A stretch of 64,000 nucleotides of DNA from Rhizobium sp. CB3090 (GTDB taxonomy: Bacteria > Pseudomonadota > Alphaproteobacteria > Rhizobiales > Rhizobiaceae), in contig NZ_CP121662.1 in NCBI RefSeq assembly GCF_029714285.1, positions 1,116,001-1,180,000 of the forward strand, given 5' to 3'. The notes under the pieces are model-generated. The model did no database searches. It saw only the letters and a list, made by a program, of their open reading frames with translations, and was not told the DNA's origin. Positions within the stretch are counted from its first letter, which is position 1, and each line of letters starts with the position of its first letter. The translations under genes and the position numbers were made by a program. This document shows, piece after piece, positions 8,125 through 17,765 of this stretch.

Positions 8125-8766
8125 TTATCGCCCGATGCCGCATGGATGGCTTTTCAAAGTTGTACGAAGGATTGTCTCGAAAGGTCCTCGTCTCGTTATC
8201 CTGTAGACTGAGGCCGGAGGCAGATTGCGCAACGTTCCGCCGATACGCCTGGCCTTCAGACCCAGCCTATCGAGTATGGGACGGGGTACCGGGCACTTGA
8301 GACCGTATGTGAAGTGGTAGAAGGCGCCGCCATGCTGCAGATAAGCGAAGGCGCCTGCGAGAACCCTGATCACCTTGCGGGGCGGCATCGATAGAAGCGG
8401 TAGACCACTGACGACGGCGGTAACCGATCCATACGGAAACAGATCGCTGGAGGCAATATTCGTCGCGTCCATCCGGAGGACGCGCACCTCGGGAAACTGA
8501 ATATGTAGGCGTCGAGCGAAATCCACTCCCTGTTCGATGAGCGTCAAATCGCTCGACCGCAGACCACGCGCAAGCAGAGCTCGCGTGAAGACTCCGGTTC
8601 CTGGACCCAATTCCAGCACGGGTCCATTAAATGGTGAAATCTCCGACGTTATCAGTTGCGCGAGAGCGTTGCTCGAGGGCGCAATCGCTGCAATGCGATG
8701 CGGATCGGCAATCAAAGCGCGGATGAAGCGAAGGTGATCTGCGATGGCGTTGTAGGTGAAGCTCAT
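8125..8766 (-). CDS. PmtA-like phospholipid N-methyltransferase (class I SAM methyltransferase)
   Basis: 213 residues from the ATG at 8766, which overlaps the stop of the upstream dedA-like gene (ATGA). The SAM-binding motif is GPVLELGPGTGVFTRALL. The surrounding blocks IAAIAPSSNALAQ and VVSGLPLLSMPPRKVI follow the rhizobial PmtA phosphatidylethanolamine N-methyltransferase family, which makes phosphatidylcholine at the membrane. Length is close to PmtA (about 200 residues). It may be a second, accessory copy. Co-transcription with a DedA protein, a lipid scramblase family, supports a membrane-lipid role. Another class I methyltransferase specificity cannot be excluded. Confidence 0.75.
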   Translation of the reverse strand: MSFTYNAIADHLRFIRALIADPHRIAAIAPSSNALAQLITSEISPFNGPVLELGPGTGVFTRALLARGLRSSDLTLIEQGVDFARRLHIQFPEVRVLRMDATNIASSDLFPYGSVTAVVSGLPLLSMPPRKVIRVLAGAFAYLQHGGAFYHFTYGLKCPVPRPILDRLGLKARRIGGTLRNLPPASVYRITRRGPFETILRTTLKSHPCGIGR

Positions 8767-9401
8767 CGTGCCCTTGCCTTCCAACGCCAGCTCACGAAGA
8801 CGAGTCCTTCGGCAACGATCAGTGCGATCGCGGTCTTGAGCGCCACGACCGATGCGTTCATGTCTGTATCGATGAGCGCGACGATATATCCCACTCCGAT
8901 AAAAAAACCGTTCCAGAGGGCAGCTCCCAAGGTGGTCGCGCCGACAAACCGCCAGAATTCGGTACGTAACAATCCTGATATGCCTGGCGCGATGAGCCGC
9001 ACGGTCGGGACCAACTGTGCGATCAACACGATCGAATGCTCGTTGGAACGAAATCGATCCTCCCAACGGAGGTATCTTGTCGACGAAATCCCAAGTGGGC
9101 GCGCCGACCCTTCGATAAAGCGCCGCCAGCGGCGTTCGCCGACTGCTCTTCCAATTGCATATAAAGACAAGCAGCCTAGAAGGCTGCCGATTAGGCTCAA
9201 CGTCAGGGCTGCGGGTAGAGAGAAATTTCCGTGTGCCGCCGCCATCCCAATTACAACGAGCAGTACATAGGAAGGGAGCACCGGTATGAGGCGTTCCAGG
9301 AACGTTGCGACTATTGGGGTCCCGACTCCGTAAGCGGCGACAATCGGAATGAGGGCAGCGAGTGGATCTGATGCGAGCATGTCAATCACACCTTCATTCA
9401 T
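8763..9401 (-). CDS. DedA/VTT-family membrane protein
   Basis: 212 residues with several membrane segments and the DedA (SNARE-associated, VTT) layout. The early ATFLERLIPVLPSYVLLVV block resembles the conserved E..(x)P.P.E region, and ERRWRRFIEG is followed by IVLIAQLVPTVRLIAPGISG, which is the R..P..R....G motif region. DedA proteins act in lipid scrambling and undecaprenyl-phosphate recycling. The gene overlaps the PmtA-like methyltransferase by four bases, so the two are made together. Confidence 0.88.
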   Translation of the reverse strand: MNEGVIDMLASDPLAALIPIVAAYGVGTPIVATFLERLIPVLPSYVLLVVIGMAAAHGNFSLPAALTLSLIGSLLGCLSLYAIGRAVGERRWRRFIEGSARPLGISSTRYLRWEDRFRSNEHSIVLIAQLVPTVRLIAPGISGLLRTEFWRFVGATTLGAALWNGFFIGVGYIVALIDTDMNASVVALKTAIALIVAEGLVFVSWRWKARAR

Positions 9402-9480
9402 TGGCGACCGCGCTCCTTCGGAGATGCAGGAGCGTGGCGTAGATCAGCCCCAGGGCATAAGCACGGGATGAGCAGGACGC

Positions 9481-9503
9481 GCAGGCGGCATCATGCCGCC
9501 TGC
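9481..9503. terminator. GC-rich hairpin downstream of the RND efflux operon
   Basis: GCAGGCGG, a short loop, and CCGCCTGC form a strong dyad in the space between the end of the RND permease (9634, minus strand) and the dedA-like start (9401). There is no T-run on either side, so it may be only part of a terminator or a protein site. Confidence 0.4.
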
Positions 9504-9633
9504 GTGGGGTACACGTCCCGCGGTCTCGTTCCGGATGGGGGCGGTGGAACGCGACCGAAGAGGTTGGCGTGAGCGGCCAAGCATTGCGTCTGTTTGGCGG
9601 GACACGTCCGGCCAATGACTTGCCGAAAACAGA

Positions 9634-12600
9634 TCATCGATGAGCCTGCCCCTTTTTCGAATGGAGTGGTTTAAATGCGATTGCCTCATGATCGTTGGAC
9701 GCATGCTGCATCTCGTCGCCGGCAGTTGTCTGGCTCAGTCCGACCCAGCGCAGCAGCCGCTTGAGCGCCATTTCCAGATCGTCGACGAAGGTGAAGATGA
9801 CCGGGATGACGATGAGGCTGAGCAGCGTCGACATCATCACGCCGCCGATCACCACGATGGCCATCGGCTGCCGGAAACTTGAATCGCCACCAGTCAGGCT
9901 CAGCGCGGCCGGCAACATGCCCGAGGCCATGGCGATGGTGGTCATGACGATCGGCCGCGCCCGCTTGTGGCAAGCATCGACGAGGGCATCGAACCGCGAC
10001 ATGCCCTGCCGACGAGACATGATCGCGTATTCGATCAGCAGGATGGAGTTCTTCGTCACCACGCCCATCAGCATCAGGAGCCCGATAACGGCGGGCATCG
10101 AGAAGCTGGTTCCAGTCACCACAAGCGGGACCAGCGCACCGCCGAGCGAAAGCGGCAGGGCCATCAGAAGCGTGAGCGGCTGCAGGAAATCATGGAAGAG
10201 CAGGACGAGGACGGCATAGATGCAGAACACACCGATCGCCATGGCAAGCGCAAAACTCTGGAACAGCTCGGAGCTGCGCTGCAATTCGCCTTGTTCCACG
10301 AGGGTGACGCCCGGCGGCAGGCGCTGCAGCGCCGGCAGCGCCTTTGCCTCGCGGTTGACATCGCCCAGAATGCGGCCGTTGAGTTCGACCGAGACCGTAA
10401 CATTGCGCATCCGGTCGATGCGGTCGATTTCAGAGGGGCTCCCGTCGATGCGGATATCAGCAATCGAACCGAGATCGACATTGCCATTAGTGCCGGCCAC
10501 CCGCATGGTCTTGATGTCGTCGAGATTCGTGCGCGTCTCCGGTGAGAAGCGAACGACGATCGGCACCTGGCGCTGCGGCAGGTTGAGTTTCGGCAGGTCG
10601 GAGGAATATTCCCCATTCGTCGCCACCCGCACGGCGCTGGCGATCGCATTCGACGTTACCCCGAGTGCTGCGGCGCGCGCAAAGTCGGGCTTGATCTGGA
10701 TTTCCGGCGCCTGCCTTGCCGCTGTCGATGTCACAGCACCGATGCCATGCAGCGTGCGAAGCTGTTCCTCGAGCGCCGTGCTGGCGCTGTCAAGCGCATT
10801 GGCATCGTCACTGGCAAGGGTGATATCGAGCTTAGTACCATTACCGCCACTGCCGACCTCCACACGCACTCCTGGAAGAACGGCAAGCGCTCGCCGGATA
10901 TTGCTTTCGATTTCCGACTGCTTGCTGTCTCGATCGGCGATCGGCGTCAGCACGACGACGATTGTTGCGGAGCCCACATCACTGGTGGTGGTGACGTTGG
11001 GTCCACCGCCGTTCGAAGACGCAGTCCCCACGGACGAAAACACATGCGTGACGTTGCTCTGCATGCCGATGATATCGGCCGCTTTTCTGGTCATCGCATC
11101 GGTCTGCTCGATGGTGGCACCGGGCTGCAGGGTCAGCGTGACTTGGGTTCGCGCGTCATCGGAAGCGGGCAGGAAACCCGACTTCAGGAGCGGGATGGTG
11201 GATAGCGAGAGCGCAACGACGACAGCCGTCACGACAACCGTGGTCTTCCTGTAGTTCAGGGCGGCCTTTGCGATTGCCATATAGGCGCGCATGATGCGCC
11301 CGTCCTTCTCCTCGGATGGATAGGCCTTCATGAAATAGGCGGCCATCATCGGCGTCAGCAGACGCGCCACGACGAGCGAGGCAAGGACCGCAACGGCGGC
11401 AGTGATGCCGAACTGGCGGAACACAAGGCCCGGTATGCCACTCATGAATGCCGTCGGCAGGAACACGGCGACCAGTGTGAAGGTGGTGGCGATGACGGCG
11501 AGCCCAATTTCGTTGGCGGCTTCCATCGCAGCATCGATGGGCCGCTTGCCCATGTGCAGGTGGCGAGCGATGTTCTCGATCTCAACGATCGCATCGTCCA
11601 CAAGGATGCCGACCACGAGCGACAGTGCCAGCAGCGTAACGATGTTCAGACTGAATCCGGCGAGATACATGACGAGGAAGGTCGGGATGACGGACAGCGG
11701 CAGCGCCACGGCCGAGAGGATCGTCGCACGCCAGTCCCGCAGGAAAAACCACACCACGACGATCGCCAGGATCGCGCCCTCGTAAAGCATGTCCATCGAG
11801 CCATGGTAGTTATCCATGATCCGCCCGATCGTGCTGTAGGCCTCATCGATCTGCACATTCGAATGGGCGGCTGCGAACTTTTTCATCGCCCTGTCGACGT
11901 CGGCCGCGACGCCGCTATCGGAAAACCCGTTCGAACGTTTGATCTCGACCGCGATCACCGGCTTCCCGTCGAGATAGGCCATTGAGGAGCGATCCGCGAA
12001 GCTGTCCGTGACGGAGGCTATGTCGTCGAGGCGGACCTGTTGGCCATTGGCCAGTGGAATACGCAGCCCCTTCAGCGCCTCGACTGATGGCAGGGCGCCA
12101 AGCGTGCGAAGGGTTTGGCGGGTGCCGCCGACTTCTCCGAGGCCGCCAGACGTATCCGCCTGGACGGCTTTCAACTGCGATGACACGGTGGCTGCCGTGA
12201 CTCCAAACGAGGCCATTGTCGCGGGGTCGAGGTCGACGTGCACCTCACGATCGACCCCGCCGATGCGGTTGACCTGCCCGACGCCCTGCACCGACAACAG
12301 CGCCTTGGTCAGATCATTGTCGACAAACCAGGAAAGCTCGGTCTCGTTGAGAGCCGTCGAGCGGACGGCGTAGGTAACGAGCGCGGAGCTTTGCACCGTG
12401 ACCTTGGTGACGCTCGGAGACTCCATCTGCGAAGGCAGATCGGCCTTGACGCTGTCGACGGCATTGCGGACCTCATTGAGAGCTGTTTCGCTGTCTTTCT
12501 CCAGCTTGAAGGAAACCTTGATCGAGACGGTGCCGTCGGTGATCGTCGTGGTGATGTGGTCGAGATAGCTGAGGGAGGCGAGACTATCCTCGATGGTGCG

Positions 12601-12792
12601 GGCAACCTCGGTCTCGAGTTGCGTGGGCGCCGCGCCATCGAGCTTGGCGGTGACGCTGATGGTCGGCAGGTCCATATCCGGAAAATTCTGGATCGGCAGA
12701 TGCCTGAAGGCCAACAGCCCGCCGACGGCAAGCATGATGAACAGCAGGATCGCCGGGACAGGATTGCGAATCGAGAAAGCGGAGAAGTTCAT
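9634..12792 (-). CDS. RND efflux permease (AcrB/HAE1-like inner-membrane pump)
   Basis: 1052 residues, full length for an HAE1-type resistance-nodulation-division pump. It has the first membrane segment at the N-terminus (FSIRNPVPAILLFIMLAVGG), two large periplasmic loops, and the TM4 proton-relay motif GILVDDAIVEIENIAR with paired aspartates. It exports small amphipathic compounds by proton antiport with the adaptor encoded just upstream. The ATG overlaps the adaptor stop (TGATG). No outer-membrane channel gene is present here, so a TolC-like partner must come from elsewhere. A GTNAAG-repeat box in front of the adaptor gene suggests control by the response regulator at 18841. Confidence 0.95.
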   Translation of the reverse strand: MNFSAFSIRNPVPAILLFIMLAVGGLLAFRHLPIQNFPDMDLPTISVTAKLDGAAPTQLETEVARTIEDSLASLSYLDHITTTITDGTVSIKVSFKLEKDSETALNEVRNAVDSVKADLPSQMESPSVTKVTVQSSALVTYAVRSTALNETELSWFVDNDLTKALLSVQGVGQVNRIGGVDREVHVDLDPATMASFGVTAATVSSQLKAVQADTSGGLGEVGGTRQTLRTLGALPSVEALKGLRIPLANGQQVRLDDIASVTDSFADRSSMAYLDGKPVIAVEIKRSNGFSDSGVAADVDRAMKKFAAAHSNVQIDEAYSTIGRIMDNYHGSMDMLYEGAILAIVVVWFFLRDWRATILSAVALPLSVIPTFLVMYLAGFSLNIVTLLALSLVVGILVDDAIVEIENIARHLHMGKRPIDAAMEAANEIGLAVIATTFTLVAVFLPTAFMSGIPGLVFRQFGITAAVAVLASLVVARLLTPMMAAYFMKAYPSEEKDGRIMRAYMAIAKAALNYRKTTVVVTAVVVALSLSTIPLLKSGFLPASDDARTQVTLTLQPGATIEQTDAMTRKAADIIGMQSNVTHVFSSVGTASSNGGGPNVTTTSDVGSATIVVVLTPIADRDSKQSEIESNIRRALAVLPGVRVEVGSGGNGTKLDITLASDDANALDSASTALEEQLRTLHGIGAVTSTAARQAPEIQIKPDFARAAALGVTSNAIASAVRVATNGEYSSDLPKLNLPQRQVPIVVRFSPETRTNLDDIKTMRVAGTNGNVDLGSIADIRIDGSPSEIDRIDRMRNVTVSVELNGRILGDVNREAKALPALQRLPPGVTLVEQGELQRSSELFQSFALAMAIGVFCIYAVLVLLFHDFLQPLTLLMALPLSLGGALVPLVVTGTSFSMPAVIGLLMLMGVVTKNSILLIEYAIMSRRQGMSRFDALVDACHKRARPIVMTTIAMASGMLPAALSLTGGDSSFRQPMAIVVIGGVMMSTLLSLIVIPVIFTFVDDLEMALKRLLRWVGLSQTTAGDEMQHASNDHEAIAFKPLHSKKGQAHR

Positions 12793-13871
12793 CAGTTTTT
12801 CTCCGCAATCTTCACGAGGTCGCTGTCCGACAGAAAGGCACCACCCGACGTCACGACCTTCGCCGATTGATCAATGCCGGAGACGATCTCGACCTCGCCG
12901 TTGTTGCGGCGACCGGTTTCCACCCGCACCCGTCGCACCCGCTTGTCATCGTCGGCGGTGAAGACGTAGCTGATGCCATCGCGGAACACGATCGCCGTCT
13001 CGGGGACGGTCAGAGCCGGTGTGGTCTGCAGTTCGATGCTGCCTGTGACGTACAGGCCGGTCCTCGGACGCACGTCGGCCGGAAGCGCGACATAGACGAT
13101 CGCCCGGCTGGTGTCGGTGCTGACCGAGGGACCGACAAGCCTTACCTTGCCCGCAATGGCGTGCCCGTCCGGTCCGTTGATTTCAACGCTCAAGCCTTCC
13201 GAAATGCGCGGCAGGTAACGCGCCGATACTTCCGCCTGCCATTCGACGCGCTGCTGGCGCACCATCCGGAACAGCTCGGTGCCGGTGGAGACGACGGCGC
13301 CGAGGTTGGCGGAGCGCGACGTTATGAGGCCATCGTCGACGGCGGTGATGGTCGTCTGGGCAAGCTTGATCTTTTCGCTGTCGAGCGCTGCTTCCTCGGA
13401 GGCCAGGCTTGCCGTCGCCGTCTGCTCGTCGGCGAAATATTCGGTAATCTTCTCGTCGGAAAGAGCGCCCGAGGAACGAAGCTGCCGCGCCCGATCCGCA
13501 TTCGTCTTGGCCTTCGTCAGGTTTGCCTCGGCGGTCGTGACGGCCGCCTCCTGTTTGCGAATGTCGGCCAGCACGCTGTCCTGCGAAAGTCGCGCCAGCG
13601 TCTGCCCCTTGGTGACCACCGACCCGACATCGACGAGGACCTCGGTGATGCGCAGGCCGCTCGTCTCGGAGGCGATGATCGCTTCCTGCCACGGTTTCAG
13701 CCAGCCGCTCGCGGGAACGGTCTCCGGCCACTCCCGCTGCGCTGGCGCTGCCAGAGAGACAGTAAGCGCGGGTGTAGGCGCGGCGACCTGCTGGGCTGCG
13801 GCATTGCAACTGTGAAGTAGAACCGCCACCGTGATGCGTGCGGCGGCGAATGCTCTGGACGGCTTTTTCAA
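12792..13871 (-). CDS. RND efflux periplasmic adaptor (membrane fusion protein)
   Basis: 359 residues from a TTG at 13871 with AAGGA eight bases upstream. The same TTG-AAA-AAG start and spacing occurs in the paralogue at 18653, which supports this choice over another TTG at 13901. After an N-terminal hydrophobic segment come the lipoyl-type half motifs (ASETSGLRITEVLVDVGSVV), an alpha-hairpin rich in A, K and E, and a beta-barrel domain ending in the PETAIVFRDGISYVF region. The protein bridges the RND permease and an outer-membrane channel. Oddly, one extra residue sits in the lipoyl motif (SGLRITEV versus SGRITEV in the paralogue). Confidence 0.92.
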   Translation of the reverse strand: MKKPSRAFAAARITVAVLLHSCNAAAQQVAAPTPALTVSLAAPAQREWPETVPASGWLKPWQEAIIASETSGLRITEVLVDVGSVVTKGQTLARLSQDSVLADIRKQEAAVTTAEANLTKAKTNADRARQLRSSGALSDEKITEYFADEQTATASLASEEAALDSEKIKLAQTTITAVDDGLITSRSANLGAVVSTGTELFRMVRQQRVEWQAEVSARYLPRISEGLSVEINGPDGHAIAGKVRLVGPSVSTDTSRAIVYVALPADVRPRTGLYVTGSIELQTTPALTVPETAIVFRDGISYVFTADDDKRVRRVRVETGRRNNGEVEIVSGIDQSAKVVTSGGAFLSDSDLVKIAEKN

Positions 13872-13961
13872 CGATGCATTCCTTGCGAGGTTCGCCGGCA
13901 AAGGCGCAGGCTTTTATGCCGCGCGACCGATGCCGCCATGCCCATGAATAACCCGCCGAAC

Positions 13962-13998
13962 GTTAAGTACGGTCAAGCTAGTGTTAAGTTAGGTAAAG
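13962..13998 (+). promoter_or_regulatory. GTNAAG-tetrad box, copy A (in front of the RND efflux operon)
   Basis: Four hexamers, GTTAAG 13962, GTCAAG 13972, GTTAAG 13983 and GTAAAG 13993, are spaced 10, 11 and 10 bases. This direct-repeat pattern on one DNA face is typical for OmpR/PhoB-family response regulators. It lies 91 bp upstream of the adaptor start and reads away from it. Copies B (18743) and C (20912, inverted) have the same spacing. Confidence 0.7.
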
Positions 13999-14164
13999 TT
14001 GGGTGGAGCGCTCGCGTTTGTGCTGTATCACGGCCGATGGGAGCGTCAGGCGACATGACTCACTGCGCCCTTGCACCAGGATCTGCGCGTCAGTGGCCGA
14101 TGGTTATCGCGATCCCAACCCATAGCAATCGGCGCTCCGACCATCCGAGCTCAGGAGATGTTCC

Positions 14165-14788
14165 ATGAAAATCGCAATCATTGGCGCAACGCGTGGCATT
14201 GGTTTGGCTATGGCTCAAGTGGCGCTGGCGGACGGCCATGAAGTTACGGCGCTCGCCCGTGTGCCAGATCGCCTGCCAATTACCCACCCGCGCTTGCGCG
14301 TCATCGCAGGAGATGCTCAGGATCCCGACGCTATCGCGCGGGTGGTCGCGGGACAAGAGGTCGTCTGTGATTGCCTGGGCACTGCGAATGTAACGAAAAC
14401 GATAAGCATGTTCTCCCGCTGCGCGGAAAACCTTGCGAAAGCTCTCAAGCGGGAACAATTGCTCATCGCCGTCACTGGCATGGGCGCCGGCGACAGCAAA
14501 GGGCACGGAAGCTGGCTTTACGACCGTGTCTTCCTGCCGATTGTCCTTCGCAGAATATACGCCGACAAGGATCGCCAGGAACGCATCATCAAGAGCAAAG
14601 TCGCCCGCTGGATCATCGTCCGGCCTGGTTTCTTGACGAATGGCCCCCGTATGGGCCGCTATCGTGCGCTGACCGATTTGCGTGGTATCCACGGCGGCAG
14701 GATCTCTCGCGCCGACGTCGCCGGTTTCATGCTCTCGCAAGCCAAGTCGCCGCAGTTCATCGGTAAAACGCCGCTGCTGATCTATTGA
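14165..14788 (+). CDS. NAD(P)-binding oxidoreductase (atypical SDR, NAD(P)H-binding family)
   Basis: 207 residues with an N-terminal Rossmann motif IAIIGATRGIGLAMAQ (GxxGxxG) and an atypical-SDR body with no classical YxxxK catalytic pair. This is the layout of the YwnB/biliverdin-reductase-B-like group. GAGATGTTCC lies before the ATG. It is divergent from the efflux adaptor, sharing the intergenic region that holds box A, and could also respond to that regulator. The substrate is unknown. Confidence 0.8.
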   Translation: MKIAIIGATRGIGLAMAQVALADGHEVTALARVPDRLPITHPRLRVIAGDAQDPDAIARVVAGQEVVCDCLGTANVTKTISMFSRCAENLAKALKREQLLIAVTGMGAGDSKGHGSWLYDRVFLPIVLRRIYADKDRQERIIKSKVARWIIVRPGFLTNGPRMGRYRALTDLRGIHGGRISRADVAGFMLSQAKSPQFIGKTPLLIY

Positions 14789-14966
14789 GGCATTTGGAAA
14801 ATACAGCGCTGAAGGCTGCCGCAAAGGCACCTTCATCCGTGGGCTGGACGCGCCTGTCCGACATAACGGGCCGCGTCAAACCGCCAATTTGATGCGTCGC
14901 CAGCACCCCGGCGTTATCCTGCCTTCCGTTGCCGGTCATCTCGTGCAAATCCTTCGCAATCGATGC

Positions 14967-15605
14967 CTATTTGTAGCTTTCTATTTGTATCCTGTCCTTC
15001 TCAATACCCGCGCGGTTCAGGGTCTTGACGACAGATGCAATGAGCCTTTTCGATCCGCATACGTAGAAAATAGCACTATCGTTGCGGCCTTCCGCTACGT
15101 TCTTGACTGTATCCGCGAATGCCTCCGGTCGGACTGCGGTGTAGTCGGAGACAAGTGGCTCCAATTCCTTGCGATAGAGGAAATCGCCTCGCTGTACCTG
15201 GATCAGCGTCATCTGATGATTGCCTGTCTTGTGAGCCGCCAGGATCATCGAGCGGAACGGTGTCATCCCAACACCGCCCGCTATGAAAACCAAGCTTCCG
15301 GTTCCCCGTTCGGGCAGTTCGACATGCGCGCCTGTCCCAAATAGGCCGATTGTATCGCCGGGCTGGAGCGCGCTCATCTTTTCCTTGAATTTGCTATTGG
15401 ATCCTACGTGCATGCTGAACATCAGCTCTGAATCTCCAGGAGCTGAAGCAAAGGACATCTCGCGGATCGAGCCCAGGAAGTCGAACCGAGCGCCGACCCT
15501 CAGATGGGTATATTGGCCCGCCTTATAGCTCACGTCGGCCGCATCGAAGAAAAACGAATAGACGTCGTCGTATTCGTGAACTTTTTTTGTGAAGGTTATT
15601 TTCAT
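14967..15605 (-). CDS. Ferredoxin-NADP reductase-like flavin oxidoreductase
   Basis: 212 residues containing an FAD-binding FR-type barrel (AGQYTHLRVG then SIREMSFASAP, related to the RxYS motif) and an NAD(P)-binding part (VFIAGGVGMTPFRSMI and IFYVCGSKRLI). It lacks an iron-sulfur domain, so it is a stand-alone reductase domain that would need a separate electron partner. An IS630 element ends 16 bp upstream of the ATG. The native promoter and probably the ribosome-binding site have been displaced, as only a weak AAACAAGAAACC precedes the start. Expression may now depend on the element or be lost. Confidence 0.82.
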   Translation of the reverse strand: MKITFTKKVHEYDDVYSFFFDAADVSYKAGQYTHLRVGARFDFLGSIREMSFASAPGDSELMFSMHVGSNSKFKEKMSALQPGDTIGLFGTGAHVELPERGTGSLVFIAGGVGMTPFRSMILAAHKTGNHQMTLIQVQRGDFLYRKELEPLVSDYTAVRPEAFADTVKNVAEGRNDSAIFYVCGSKRLIASVVKTLNRAGIEKDRIQIESYK

Positions 15606-15621
15606 CTGGTTTCTTGTTTTC

Positions 15622-15634
15622 TAGAGCGTTTCCC
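15622..15634 (+). repeat. IS630 terminal inverted repeat, left
   Basis: TAGAGCGTTTCCC, which pairs with the right end with one mismatch and includes the TA target duplication. Confidence 0.85.
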
Positions 15635-15636
15635 AT

Positions 15637-16583
15637 TCATGCTGGATCGTATCCACATGAGTTGAAGTAGTTTCGGGCCTCTTGTGGGTCGACCCGCCCA
15701 ATCAGCTTGCCGATGCGATCCCATAGACCGGTTACGGTTCTCTCGGCAGCTTTTCGCAGGAGTGCCTTCAGCTTGGAGAAGGCCTTTTCTATGGGATTGA
15801 AGTCCGGGCTGTAGGGCGGAAGGAACATCATGGTCGCACCTGCCGCTTCGATCATCTCTCGCGCCGCCGGTCGTTTGTGGCTGGATAGATTATCGAGAAT
15901 GACGACATCACCCGGCTTCAAGGTTGGAAGCAGGACCTGAGCGACATAGGCTTCGAACCACTCACCGTTGATCGGCCCGTCGATGACAAGCGGTGCCACT
16001 ATTCCCGTGCTGCGTAGGCCTGCAACCAGTGTGGTTGTCTTGCGGTGACCATGCGGAAACCCCATTCGCAACCGCTCACCCTTGCGGCATCGTCCATGAG
16101 TGCGGGCCATATTGGTTGCCGTCCAGGTCTCGTCGATGAACACAAGCCGCTCCGGGTCGAGATCGAGTTGGTCCTCGAACCAGGCTTGCCGCTTTTCCAG
16201 GATGTCCGGACGGCTCTGCTCTACCGCATGGCCAGTCTTTTTTTGCGCGTCTGGTTGTGCCGAACGAGAAACCGGTGCAGGGCCGACTTGCTCGCGATGA
16301 TGCCTTGGGCCGCAAGAGCGTCACGAAGCTCAAATAGCGTCCCATCCCGGTGCTCTGCAAGCCAAGCCATTATCAGATCGGCATGAGCTTCAATCTTATG
16401 GGAACTGCGGTCGCCACCAAGCGGACCGGGACGAACGTTTCCATGCCGAATTTGCAGGTTACGCCAACGGCTCACGCTGGCTGCGCTCACACCAAAACGC
16501 TCGGCTGCCTCCCTATGAGATGCTCCGCCATCGACGGCGGCAAGCACACGTATGCGAAGATCAACGGAAAGGGCTTTCGACAT
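15637..16583 (-). CDS. IS630 transposase made from two overlapping frames
   Basis: The first frame starts at MSKALSVDLRIRVL (16583) and carries the helix-turn-helix (ASHREAAERFGVSAASVSRWR); it ends at 16221. The second frame, to 15637, carries the DDE catalytic residues in FIDETW, VVILDNLSSHK and NPIEKAFSKLK. A run of seven A's in the mRNA (plus-strand T's at 16238-16244) just before the first frame ends is a likely slippage site that joins the two. This is common in IS630 elements, so the element can be active rather than broken. Confidence 0.85.
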
Positions 16584-16659
16584 ATCTGCCGACCTCCATC
16601 GGCAGATAGGTTGAATCAGAATGCAAGTGATTTGAAAAGCAATTCGATTCAATCAGTCA

Positions 16660-16672
16660 GGGAAGCGCTCTA
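16660..16672 (-). repeat. IS630 terminal inverted repeat, right
   Basis: GGGAAGCGCTCTA, the reverse complement of TAGAGCGCTTCCC, with one mismatch to the left end. Confidence 0.85.
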
Positions 16673-16710
16673 GCCATCCGTCTTGTGTTCACCCAGAGCA
16701 CCTATTTGCC

Positions 16711-17637
16711 CTAGCTCGCCCGATCATCGAGACCTACCATGGTCGCGCTTTCGCGCCACAACCTGATCTGGGCGTCTCGGCTTTGCGCTAGTTCGGAGGG
16801 GGTGGGAAAGGTCAGTTCGCCCTTGACCAGGGAGACGTAAATCCGGCCCCGCGGCGGGGTGACTTCCCCGAGAGAGACTTCGGCTAGTGCTTCGCCCGAA
16901 CGTTCGGGCGTACCGATGACGTATTCGGGACGGAAGAAACCGACGACACGGAAGACGGTATGCATGAGGAGCATGACGAACGCGCGCATCAGACGCGGAC
17001 TGTCACGGCCCAGCGATGTGCCGCCGGTCAGGCCGGGACTGAAGGCGATCACGGTGATCTGACGGGCCTTGACCTCGTCCAAGGCGGCGAAGGACTGCGC
17101 CGTCAGCAGGTTGCATAGCTTGGACGCTGCATAGGCTCGTATTCCCGAGCCTATGCCACTCTTGTCTGGATACGCGAGCCAATGTGGCTCGAGTGTCTTT
17201 GGGGCGATTGGTGTGACAGCGGGATCATGCGTTTCGCTCGTGGTAATGACGATGCGACCATGCTCGGCCAGGGACGGCAGTAGGAGCCTGGCCAGCAAAT
17301 AATGAGCGAGGTGATTGACTGCGAATGTCAATTCGTAGCCGTCGACACTCCGCCCCTTGTTGGTCGAGGTTTGCATGCCGGCGTTAAGGACCAGTATGTC
17401 GATAGGGGTACCGGCAAGCCGCCATGTTACGGTCTCTGCAAATTGGCGGACACTAGCGAGCGAAGCGAGATCGAGCGGGATGACCTCCACGCGGGGTGGC
17501 ACCGTTCGTCCGCTTCCCCGTGCACCGATGATGACGCGCGTATTTGGATGAGAGGCGATGTCCTGGAGTGCATGCGCGCCAAGCCCGGCTGTCACTCCGG
17601 TCATGACGACTACACGCTCTGACTTGGTTTGGTTCAT
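16711..17637 (-). CDS. Short-chain dehydrogenase/reductase
   Basis: 308 residues with the classical SDR signatures VVVMTGVTAGLGAHAL (TGxxxGxG), LVLNAGM (NAG) and the active-site YAASK. The overall length and the LTFAVNHLAHYLL block fit the protochlorophyllide-reductase-like/retinol-dehydrogenase-like group, whose bacterial substrates are mostly unknown. Downstream on the same strand, past the IS630 element, lies a flavin reductase gene, so the two may have formed an operon before the insertion. Confidence 0.88.
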   Translation of the reverse strand: MNQTKSERVVVMTGVTAGLGAHALQDIASHPNTRVIIGARGSGRTVPPRVEVIPLDLASLASVRQFAETVTWRLAGTPIDILVLNAGMQTSTNKGRSVDGYELTFAVNHLAHYLLARLLLPSLAEHGRIVITTSETHDPAVTPIAPKTLEPHWLAYPDKSGIGSGIRAYAASKLCNLLTAQSFAALDEVKARQITVIAFSPGLTGGTSLGRDSPRLMRAFVMLLMHTVFRVVGFFRPEYVIGTPERSGEALAEVSLGEVTPPRGRIYVSLVKGELTFPTPSELAQSRDAQIRLWRESATMVGLDDRAS

Positions 17638-17765
17638 GGCTGATTATCCTGTTTTGATTGGTCTTTGTTCTGGCGAGTGACGATCGAGGCTCAAACCCGG
17701 CCTATGATGGCGCATCGCAACGCGGCATCATGTCAGGGGTGCCATTTGGAGTAATGCACGGTTGC

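Larger units (their letters stand above)
15622..16672 (-). mobile_element. IS630-family insertion sequence, intact ends
   Basis: About 1051 bp bounded by 13-bp inverted repeats with one mismatch, TAGAGCGTTTCCC and GGGAAGCGCTCTA, both ending in the TA dinucleotide that IS630 elements duplicate. It encodes a two-frame transposase on the minus strand. It separates an SDR gene from the flavin reductase gene at 14967-15605. Confidence 0.88.

Noticed and set aside
9394..9615. 73-codon minus-strand frame upstream of the dedA-like gene
   Set aside because: It has no ribosome-binding site, a composition rich in Arg, Pro and Cys, and no similarity; it spans the hairpin and overlaps the dedA-like start.
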